A DNA stretch of 64,000 nt from Punica granatum. Its lineage: Eukaryota > Streptophyta > Magnoliopsida > Myrtales > Lythraceae. The notes under the pieces were generated by a model. It was not told the origin of the DNA and did not search any database. It saw only the letters and a list, made by a program, of their open reading frames with translations. The stretch covers positions 24,904,199 through 24,968,198 of the forward strand of contig NC_045127.1 in the NCBI RefSeq assembly GCF_007655135.1, read 5' to 3'. This document shows positions 55,101-64,000 of this stretch, in pieces; within the stretch, counting starts at the first letter, position 1, and each line of letters opens with the position of its first letter. The position numbers were made by a program, and so were the translations under genes.

Positions 55101-56299
55101 TCAGGACCCGATAGCTTAGCAGTTGTAATGTGATGTTGCAAGCTTCAAACCGAAAATCCAAGCCCGGAAATGGACTTAGGGGGTGGAAAAGATGTAGGCT
55201 AGGAAGTTTGGGGATGTTTGGCTTAAGTCGGGTCGGGTGGTGATCGGCATACCGGGTGGTTTTCCGTGGGTTTTGGCCGGTTTCGGCCTTGAGATGGTTC
55301 GGACGGAAGCAAGGAAGAGGGCTGGAGTTTGAGAGGACTTTAGAGAGATGTTGGCTTGAGAGAGAGTGAGAATGAAGAAGTGATTAGAGTTAATGATGCT
55401 AGAGAATTTATAGGAAAGCTTAATGAAGTGGTTAGGGCTAGCTAAATGTATTTCGGGGGATTAAGTGTGGGCTGCCGAAAATATCAAGGGATTAGGGAGG
55501 GGAAATAGTCATGTTGAGTGTGGGGAAAGGAAGGGAAAGTTGATGGGAAGTGATGGATGGGTGATGTGTGTAAGAGATGTTTGAATTGTGTGGTGGAGGG
55601 AAGAATGGAGGGGTTGAGCCACCGATTTTGGGATGGAGCCAGCGGTGAGGAGGGGTGGAGCCGTGGCTTGGGCGGTCAAGCCGAGGTCATGGGATCGAGC
55701 CGTGGCTGCGGGTTTGAGCCATGGCTTGGAGGCTTGGCTTGGCTTGGCTGTGGGCCCCATTTGACTAGGAGAAAAGCCGGGAGAAGCTCGAAGCTCGATT
55801 GATCGCACGTTCGATCTCCAAAGTTCGATTAATTGATGAATTTGGGATGCTTGCATGAAGGGGATTTAAATGAGCCCAATGTCGCCATATTTCATGCGAA
55901 CGAATAATCGAGTGACCCGGCACCTCGAGAGTCGGTTTTACCTTGTTCGGACATCCAGAGTGGGGTTGACCGTCCTCGTTCTACGATTGTTCCCCCGTGC
56001 ATTGTAATGTTCGTTCCGGTGAGCTTTTTATTCCGTGTGGGATTGTTGGATCGCCATCCTCGACCGAAGATCATTGGCCGGAGGTGACCTAGGTATCCGC
56101 AATCGAGGCTTTCTCAATGTTTCTCGAACGCCTTTAGGTGTTTGAAGACCGTTGTGGCCACCGTTTGTCAGAAACGAGCCCCGAAGACTTGCCGAGAGGC
56201 ATTCGCGACCACTGAAATGCCACTCGGGAGACCTAACTGACTTGTTTGGCCCAAGGCGAAACGATTTCCCTAATCCTAGGAGTTGTAGGGAGTGAGGGG
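52171..56299 (-). repeat. E1 5' LTR, cut by E2
   Basis: It starts (plus strand) TGTGCGCACCCG next to the PBS and follows the 3' LTR closely to GAGTGAGGGG at 56299, where E2 begins. About 340 bp are missing at 54925 relative to the 3' LTR. The remaining about 590 bp of this LTR should lie beyond the far end of E2, outside the window. Confidence 0.9.
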
Positions 56300-59200
56300 T
56301 GTACGGACCCGAATGTGGACTCTCGTCGGGGCCCGCATTACGCGCTTTTGGATTGCGCGGCTTGGGAGTGTCCACCTTCCCCTGGGGACGCGTGACGGAC
56401 AGCGTGAGAGAAGTAGTCGCCACTTATCATTTTACGACCCGAAGGTCGAGGGCAGATAAGTTACCCGGGTCTAGGGGTATGGAACACCTAGTTTGTCGTT
56501 AAGGCATTGATCTGTGTGGAATCGGAAAGTCCGTGTTCGGGGGTTCATGTTACGTGCGGGCCTATATCCCACAAGCCCTTTCGGTACTCTGGTTTGCTAG
56601 GCTTGCATGTTTTATTATTTACCGCTTGAATTAAGTTGCATTCGGCTTGCACGTTTTGACACCGGAGATTCGGTGAACTAAACGATGTCGGTGAGTTGTT
56701 TCACAATCTTATGTTGGGGAGTTGGTTCACAATCTTAAGTTACAGTTCATCGAACCATGGAGGTTGAATCCCTGCGTGAACCAGAACCGCGAATTCTTGG
56801 ATTTACTTTCCTTTGGGCAAGTATTAAACCGATTCAATTAATTCGACTTTCGAACCGTTCGCTTACCGACTGGAATTCTTACAGAATGAATATATAAAAT
56901 AAAAGTCCTTACAATGCTCTCGAAAATAATAAATACAAATTACAAATGGCCGAATTCCAATCGACTCGCGTTCGGTTATTATTCCGCTCTAACTCACCGT
57001 GAGTTTAGGGAAACACCGAAAAACTGAAATTCAATGCACGCTCTCACTGAATACGGTGTTGGACGTTGTGCTCGATGATTAGGGCGTTGAACCCTAATAT
57101 TATTCGGCCTAGGGATCAGGCTCGACCCGTATGGCAAACAAGTGCGAAAAGATAACAGGCAGCAGGTAAATAACAGACAATGTGTTTGTATTCACCGAAT
57201 GTACGTGGATTAGCAAGTTTATTAATCCGGGGTATTTTACAAGCAAATGCCATATGCTAAGCAAACAACGCGTGCCAATGTTTTAGCATTCGGCTTTGGT
57301 TTGAGAACCTGACATATCGGGTTTCCGTAGTCAAGTTTCGTGTGAGTAGATTGTTTTTACAGTGATTCGGTGTTGTGACACTGAATTACCACTGAATTAA
57401 CCCAACTCGTGTTTTGACACTAGATTTGGAACCTAGAGTTCCGCCTAACCATTTTCTAGCGTTTGGTTAAGTCAAGTGAAATGATTAGTCAAGTAATTGT
57501 ATTTTGATACAGAATACCCAACTGACATCTTAAACGATGCTAAGATGACGACAAATCACAAAATGATGTTCTTGCCCTTAATTTGAAAATTTATTTTCAT
57601 AAAAGGGAAACAACACAATATGTATTTAAAAGTATGAGGATTTTGAAAAGGGCATTAACACCGTTTTGTAATTCGTCGACACGAGTTACAAATTAATGTC
57701 CAATTCATGCAAAGTTGTTTAAATTGAATGAATTAACCGTGTGAATGTCCCGATTAACCCATTCATGGAATTAATGCTTAAGGTTATGCCGAATGCATTA
57801 ATTTTGAAAACGATTCGTGACTCGACGACCAAGACGATTCCATAAGGATCGAGGATAATTCGGTTAAATCACCGACAATACCCTTATAACCAAATGGATC
57901 CGAATGAGTCCTCGATACACAAACCCATGCATATTTGTTTTAAAAAGGTTTTAAACGATGTTTTAACATGGGAATCGTGAAGATATCTAATTTAAAACTT
58001 CACACAATCCGAGAAAACAAACCAAAATCGAGATAAGGAAATCATTCTTGATCTGAGAAAAAGCCAAGAGGCTCTCGGCCTCATCTCTCAAGGATGGCCG
58101 AAAACTCTTATGGCTTGATTCGATTCACAAGTGGTTTCTTTGCCTCGGTTTTAATTGTTTTTCGTATGCTCAAGCATCAAACACGATGAATAACACGTTT
58201 TTGACAAAAGCCGGTATTACCATGATTTGATTAACTCATTTAAACATGCAAACATTCACAAACATGTTATTTAAGAAATCGATAAAATAATACCGGCTTC
58301 ATACATGCAAGAACAACAAAATAAACTTGGAAACTAACTTGGATAGGGCCGAGGAGACCAATCTTAACCCGAAAGAGCAAGTTAAGTCTCGGCCATCCCA
58401 TTTAGAGCCTTGGCCGAGAGCTTGCTTGCCATTTTCGGGTCGGGATGGTCTTTCGGACAACGATCCAAACCATTTTTCGACATGCTAGCAAGTTATAAGG
58501 TAGTAAACATGCATAACATGACATAAAAGTGTATAAAAATTAAGTCTTGCAAATCATACACGCATAAAACACCATAATTCTCCATAGCCATGCAAATAAG
58601 GTAAAAGGTTCTAACTTCTCTAAATCGGGAGTGATTTACCTAGCCTCGGGATACGAGGAAAGAGTCGGGAAAGTGTTCGAGAGTCGGGTGACTCGGTTGA
58701 ACGCTTGGAAGAGTGCTCGGTTGCAAGTGCATGCACGTTCGGGGAGCTAGGTGCACGGGGCGTGCAGCTGGAGTGCATGGGAGGCGCGCGGGCGCGCGGG
58801 CAGGCGCGGGCGTGCAGGCATGCGCAGGGCGGACGCGGACGCTCGGGCTTGTGCGCGGCTGGCACACGTCTGGCACTGTTCACCCGAGAGTGACGATTCT
58901 TCACCCGAAATGCACTAAATGACCTGAAATAATAATTTAAAGACTTCAAATGGAAAAACCAATTTCACCAATGAACTCCATGGGTCCAAAACATATGGTA
59001 CATGGAGTTTGAGAATTTTTGAAGTTAAGTCGGGATGATGAACACCGGCTTCCGACTTAAGAACTTTGGGTTTTGTTCGATGTTTTCCTTTCGGTTTTTC
59101 AAAGTTGAAGCTTGCTGGTTCTTGGGTGTTCTTGGCTATGGAGTTTGAGAGGTTTTCTAGAGGGGGAATGCTTGGAGAGAGTGTGCAAGAGGAGAAGTGA

Positions 59201-60837
59201 TTAACTTAATCACTTTTGGGCCATTTATAGGCAAAGCTAATGAGCAATTAAGCAAAAGCAAGCACTCTTAACCCTCCCATTAGCAAATTTCGATTTGCCT
59301 AATGAGGATGAGGGTGAATGTGGACCAAGTGTTCTTCATGTGGAAGAGCCAAAACCATTAATGAGCATTGATGAAGGCTTGAGTGTTGTCTTCAAACTTC
59401 TTGGATATTTTCATGCAATAGTGCAAGTTGGCTTCTTGCATTGAAGAAGAAGAAGAAGCTTCTAGTGCAAGGGTGACTCATCTTGGGCATTCCGTCGGTC
59501 CCACGACCGAAGAGGAGAAACCGGGAAAAAGCTCGGGTCTCGATTGATCGCTCATTCGAGGCTCGTGGTTCGAACTGAATGTTGAATTATCGATATACGC
59601 GAGGAAACGAATTTAATGAGTCCGAGATTGGCATTTTCCGTGAGGAATTGCCAAATGTCTGTATGAGGCTCGGAAGCCGATTTTGCTCCTTTTATGCATT
59701 CAGAGCGAGGTTACCCACTTTTGATAGCATATCTTGTATTTGCATCCCACGTCGGTCATTTTGACGTAAATTGTCAAATTACATGGGCACTTGTCCCTTA
59801 AGCCGGTAAATGCAAATATGGAGCCGGAGATGTCCTAGGAGGCCGAAACTGGATTTCTCAGATTGCTTTTTGAGTTTCTTGGGCGATCCAGAGATAACTG
59901 TGATCTCTGTTTGCCGAGATTAGGCCTCTAAGGATATGAAAAGAGCATCTGAGACCCTTAAAGCACTGCTCGAGGGGTCTAGATGAGTTGTGTGATTCAT
60001 TCCGACAATTCCACATTGAGCCTTGAGAAGGCTAGCATTGTGTAAGGTAAGCATCCAGCGTCAAGTATCCCCAAAGAGGACCTCCGGATATGGATTTCCA
60101 CTAAAAATGGTCTTTTGTGCTCCTCGGAGGTTACTCGGGAAACCGTGAAGGGTTTTGCTGTCTGTTTTGCCCAATTGCGAATGTCCGCTGGAGTTTTCAG
60201 GGCAATGTGGTATGAACTTCGTTTGCCGTAATTCCATCAGACCAGTCTCCGGTTATGCTCTTCTGAAGAGGGGTATACTTGTTTTGTCGCTCGGAAGTCC
60301 TTCAGGGTGTCTGTATGGCTTCCAAAAGGCAATCTGAAGCACTGCTCGTGATCTGTATGATTGTAGGGCGTGGCTGCATCTGATATTTGGAATTAACTTT
60401 TCTCCGAGAAACTGGCATTTTTGGACTTCCACTAAAAAGTTGTTTGTATACAGAAAGTTGTTCTGTATAGAGCAGATAATTTGCGAAATGCGTTTGAAGA
60501 CACTTTTCATCTGTTTGGCATCGATGTGAATTTTTGAAGTCCAATGTTGGCTATCTTCCGACGGTCGAGCGAACTATTGGAAAATAGGACTGTCCATGTG
60601 GTACATTGGAAATGCCGGTTTTTGACGTTGTTGAGCTCTCTAGCCACTCTGTTACCCTTTGATGACCCTTGGAGTCCTTCTGTCATATGTGCATGTCTTC
60701 TGCTCAATTTTGCCTACTTGAGGATGAATAGTGATTTCTGCTTTGTTAAGTCGTTTTTCTGTATTCTTCTCAAGTTGTGGCTTGAACCATTGTTAATATC
60801 ATTGTTTGGAAAGGTGAGCCAAAATGGGGTGCTGACA
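56300..60837 (-). repeat. E2 3' LTR (4538 bp)
   Basis: Plus-strand start TGTACGGACCCG, end TGGGGTGCTGACA, then PPT complement. It is uninterrupted, so it serves as reference for the solo LTR and E3. At about 58725-58875 it has a very GC-rich block (GGCGCGCGGGCGCGCGGGC) not present in the relatives. AGGGG (56295-56299) is the expected TSD. Confidence 0.9.
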
Positions 60838-60854
60838 GCTTGCCCCTCTTTGAC
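60838..60854 (-). promoter_or_regulatory. E2 polypurine tract
   Basis: On the minus strand AGTCAAAGAGGGGCAAGC ends at the LTR edge. It is identical in core to the E3 PPT. Confidence 0.8.
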
Positions 60855-61009
60855 TGCATGCTCGAGTAGAGGATGCAGCCAAAGACTTCAGAAGCACCCC
60901 AATTTGATAGCAATGATCGATATGGAATGATCGATATGGAACTTCTAATAACAGTCTTCTCCCTCCTACTTTGGATATGTGGGGATGTTATACCTGATGC
61001 AGAAATGTA

Positions 61010-61620
61010 AAAGTCAGGATGAACCTGAAGGGACGGACCCCTAAACAGAAGTTTAAAGTCAGGACGGACCCGAAGGGGACGGACCCCTGAACAGAAGAGT
61101 AGTCGGGACGTACCCGAAGGGGATGACCCCTGAGCATAAAAGTAGTCGGGACGTACCCGAAGGAGATGACCCCTGAGCAGGAAAGTAATCGGGAAGTACC
61201 CGAAGAGTATGACCCCTGAGCAGAAAAGTAGTCGGGACGTACCCAAAGGGTTTGCAATATGCACGGGGCGCATACCGAATGAACAACATGGTTCAAAGGT
61301 GTCTACCCAATGGACTTGCGGGGTGCGGGGCGTTTTGCCCGGCGGGTTGCAAGGTGCGGGGCGTGTTGGCCGGCGGGTTGCATGGTGCAGGGAAACTTAA
61401 AGTCAGGACGGATCCGAAGGGGACGGACCCCTGAGCAAAAAGTAGTCAGGGACGTACCCGAAGGGGACGGACCCCCGAGCAGAAAAGTAGTCGGGACGTA
61501 CCCGAAGGGGACGGACCCCTGTGCAGAAAAGTAGTCGGGACGTACCCGAAGGGGATGACCCCTGAGCAGAAAGGTAGTCAGGACGTACCCGAAGGGGACG
61601 GACCCCTGTGCAGAAAAGTA
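61010..61620 (-). repeat. E2 3'-UTR tandem array, about 43-bp unit, about 11 copies
   Basis: The plus-strand unit is AAAAGTAGTCGGGACGTACC followed by CGAAGGGGACGGACCCCTGA and GCAG. Six copies (to about 61252) and five copies (from about 61390) are separated by about 140 bp unlike the unit, which itself has a repeated GGCGGGTTGCAAGGTGCGGG-like motif. Confidence 0.88.
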
Positions 61621-62759
61621 AAGTTGCATGGGATGCATTGCAGGATGAAAATGCTTGCAAAAAGTAAATGCAAACGCTGGGGAGTTGCGTGAGGTGCGGA
61701 AGAAATCATTGTGATTCCTTCATCACTGAGCATGTCTGTGCTGCTATCGATGTTGTGGCAGAATGTTTCTTTATTTGCCAACTGATTGTGATGCCATTGA
61801 ATGCATGGAGTATTATCCTGAAGACTTCTCCTCGGATTTTGGCTGTGGTCCTTCGCCTAAGGCAAACATGCATTCATCAAAGAAAGACTCATTTCGGGAT
61901 TCACATCCTCATTCCTGCATATTGAACTATGGGAGCTAACAGTAGTAGTCAATTCTACTCTACAGCCATAATGAAGATGTGCAAAGAAGTCTGAATAATA
62001 ATGCTTTGGGGATTTGAACTTGATGACCATTTAAAAGGGTGGTCGTATCTCGCTAGATTTTTTACTTGACAAGAAAGGCTTTTTACAGAATGGGCATGAC
62101 CCATAGAATTTGCATTAAGGTAAAAGGAGGGATCTTTGGGATCCTCCAGATCAAGGATACGACGATTCGACAGCACGTCGAAACGTGTCTTGTGCTGTGA
62201 GAGTCAAAGAGAGTTTGCTTGCATCGAAGACTGTCAAACCACTACTCGTTGCTGCTGCACGCTGAGTGTAGCTGTCATTTCGTGGTTGAGCTGCCGAAGG
62301 TCCCCTAATTTTTGCCTAGGTCGCAAGACGCGTGACGACCTAACGGGGTGTTTTGTTTGATATTTCTCTCATTTAGAGCTCACCTTTTGCTACGATCGCC
62401 CGTATTGGGTCTAATCGCCCCTCTCAGTTCCTCTAACTTTTGCCCAGACCGCCCTTTTCGGATTTTCAGCCTAGCGAGGATTTTGTTTCATGCTTTCCTT
62501 TTGCCACGGTTCCCCTTTGCGGGATTTTGAACCGTGCCTCTCATTCCCTGATTTTTGCCTAGGCTGCCTCAAAGAGGTTTTCAACCTAGCGGGAGATTCA
62601 TTCTTTTTCTCTCAGGAAAAGTTCAGAGAAAGGGAAAGAACAGAAGAGGGGATTATATGAGTTAGCGAAAGTAAAAGTACTGAGAACTGTACATGCGAAG
62701 AAAGATAAAATGTTATGTGCATTTGAGAAAACACCCGCAGTGGGATGGGAGAAACACCA
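61621..62759 (-). other. E2 3' noncoding region
   Basis: Shares TTTTGCCTAGG and GACCTAACGGGG/ACCTAGCGGGAG blocks with E1. No gene seen. Confidence 0.6.
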
Positions 62760-63368
62760 TCACGGATAGTATTTCTTAAGAGCATCAGCATTGACCGAAA
62801 GAGCGTTCTCGTTTCCGTCCATATCATTGAGAATGATTGCCCCTCCGTCAAAGACTTCTTTAACGATGAAGGGACCGTCGTACTTGTAAGCAAATTTGCC
62901 CCTGGAATCTGGGGCAATGTGTAAAACTTTTCGTAAGACGAGGTCGCTGGGGCTGAACTCGTGAGGACGAACTTTCTTGTTGAATGTTCGGGTCATTCTT
63001 TGCTGATAGCACTGACCGTGGCAAAGTGTTGTTAGCCGCCTCTCGTCGATGAGATTAAGCTGTTTATAGCGTTGTTTCGTCCATTCTGCTTCCTTGAGTT
63101 TGGACTCGGTAAGAACCCTCATGGAGGGAATCTCCACTTCGATTGGAAGAACCGCTTCCATGCCGTAGACCAGCGAGTACGGGGTTGCCCCGGTAGATGA
63201 GCGGATAGAAGTCCGATACGCTAAGAGTGCGAACGGGAGCATCTCTTGCCAGTCCTTGTAATTCACCGTCATTTGTTCGATGATTTTCTTTATGTTCTTA
63301 TTCACTGCCTCTACCGCACCATTCATTTGTGGACGATATGGAGAGGAATTGCGATGTCGGATTTTGAA
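62760..63368 (-). pseudogene. E2 integrase, C-terminal part of core and tail
   Basis: In the same frame as the upstream piece, after the TAG at 63369. FKIRHRNSSPYRPQMNGAVE-AVNKNIKK holds the catalytic Glu, then YALLAYRTSI-like and ATPYSLVYGMEAVLPIEVEI. The tail FSPSDLVLRKVLHIAPDSRG and KYDGPFIVKEVF leads to ALKKYYP at the stop, 62760. It follows the E1 integrase closely over its whole length. Confidence 0.87.
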
Positions 63369-63986
63369 CTATGCGCAGAGCTCGTCAATGAGCTTATTAT
63401 TCAGGTTCTTGGCATTGCCGGTGATGAGAGTCGCAGGGACCCCGTACCGCACAATGATGTCGCGTTTGAGGAAGCGAGCCACGGCCTTTGCAGTGACTGA
63501 CACGAGGGTGATAGCTTCGATCCACTTGGTGAAGTAGTCGATAGCTACCAGTATGAACAAGTGTCCATTGGATGCTTTGGGGTTGACAGGACCGATCACG
63601 TCCATGCCCCACATTGAAAAGGGCCACGGAGCAGCCATTGGATGCAGCTCGTTGGGTGGTGCTCTGATCTGATTCGCGTAGACTTGACACAAATGACAGT
63701 TACTGACATGCTTGACGCAGTCGGTCTCCATGGTAGACCAGAAGTATCCGAGTCGCATGAGCTTCTTTGCTAGCATGAGCCCATTCATGTGAGGTCCGCA
63801 GTTTCCCTCATGCACTTCTTCCATGAGGCGTTGTGCCTCGTCCTCGTCGATACACCGAAGCAGTGTAGCGTCGAATGAACGGCGGTAGAGAGTTTCGCCA
63901 CTCAGGAAAAAGTGTGCCGCAATGCGGCGTAGAGTCCTTCGGTCATGACGATCGGTGAACACTGGGAATTGACCTGTTTGCAGCAA
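63369..63986 (-). pseudogene. E2 integrase, zinc finger and first part of core
   Basis: It begins in the linker after aRNH (LLQTGQFPVFTDRHDRRTLR). The H2C2 finger CGPHMNGLMLAKKLMRLGYF with CHLCQVY is intact. The first catalytic Asp is in GMDVIGPVNP. The second should be in the ITDNAKNL motif, but reads LITGNAKNLNN, Asp to Gly. A TAG at 63369 ends the frame after DELCA, where E1 has Gln. The true frame extends right beyond the window edge. Confidence 0.87.
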
Positions 63987-64000
63987 GTGCTTGATGTCTG

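Larger units (their letters stand above)
35640..56299 (-). mobile_element. E1: Tat/Ogre-type Ty3/gypsy element, nearly complete
   Basis: Both LTRs, PBS, PPT and all coding modules are present on the minus strand: ORF1, gag, protease with G-patch, intron, RT, two RNase H domains, integrase, then a 3' noncoding region with a tandem array. The length with the missing LTR end would be about 21 kb, typical of Ogre/Tat. Frames are damaged by nonsense codons and at least three shifts (in gag, after the G-patch, and before integrase). E2 interrupts its 5' LTR at 56299/56300. Confidence 0.9.
56300..64000 (-). mobile_element. E2: Tat/Ogre-type Ty3/gypsy element, 3' end only in window
   Basis: 3' LTR, PPT, 3' noncoding region with tandem array, and integrase are present in the minus orientation; the rest lies to the right of the window. 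It is inserted in the E1 5' LTR. Its LTR belongs to the family of E3 and the solo LTR (TGTACGGACCCG ends), while its integrase is closely similar to that of E1. Confidence 0.88.

Noticed and set aside
58640..58949. Ala/Arg/Pro-rich frames on both strands
   Set aside because: Product of the GC-extreme LTR block, which keeps several frames open by composition alone.

Overview
This is nuclear DNA of a flowering plant, most likely a eudicot. Almost all of it is nested transposable elements, and I see no intact host gene. The evidence is the full Ty3/gypsy domain order of plant Tat/Ogre and CRM elements, tRNA-primed LTR retrotransposons with TG...CA ends and 5-bp target duplications, MULE and hAT elements, Helitron-like ends, and captured pieces of plant genes (a MYC2-type bHLH and a PUB-type U-box). 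Some Tat proteins look, from memory only, like pomegranate repeat proteins; that species guess is weak.

Layout. (1) 1-19821: the 3' end of a plus-strand Tat/Ogre-like element, called E3 here. Its 3' noncoding region holds four different tandem arrays and a polypurine tract, followed by its 3' LTR. A minus-strand solo LTR of the same family (1633-7422, TSD GCAGG) is inserted in that noncoding region and carries a 556-bp hAT-type element (8-bp TSD). A CRM-type (centromeric retrotransposon lineage) element (12359-18439, TSD ATTTA) is inserted in the E3 3' LTR. (2) 19822-21480: remains of a minus-strand Ty1/copia element, cut by E3. (3) 21481-35639: AT-rich DNA with no retrotransposon. It holds a long-inverted-repeat element with a U-box gene fragment, several MULE-type MITEs, head-to-tail Helitron-like units, and a Pack-MULE (9-bp TSD) with a broken MYC2-like bHLH fragment. 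(4) 35640-56299: a nearly complete minus-strand Tat/Ogre element of about 21 kb, E1. It has 5-kb LTRs, an extra ORF upstream of gag, gag, protease plus G-patch, a likely 212-bp intron, reverse transcriptase, two RNase H domains and integrase. (5) 56300-64000: a second minus-strand Tat element, E2, inserted in the E1 5' LTR and running off the right edge.

How the parts work together: in each Tat element the LTRs supply promoter and terminator, a PBS next to the 5' LTR (seen in E1) and a PPT next to the 3' LTR prime DNA synthesis, and gag-pol supplies the particle and enzymes. All pol genes seen here are damaged: E1 by nonsense codons and at least three frameshifts, E2 by a stop and a lost integrase aspartate, CRM by four stops and loss of the gag core. 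None looks autonomous. The layers show the order of events: E3 then CRM and the solo LTR, solo LTR then hAT, Helitron-like unit then Pack-MULE, E1 then E2.

All comparisons were made by eye; identities are impressions, and no database was searched.
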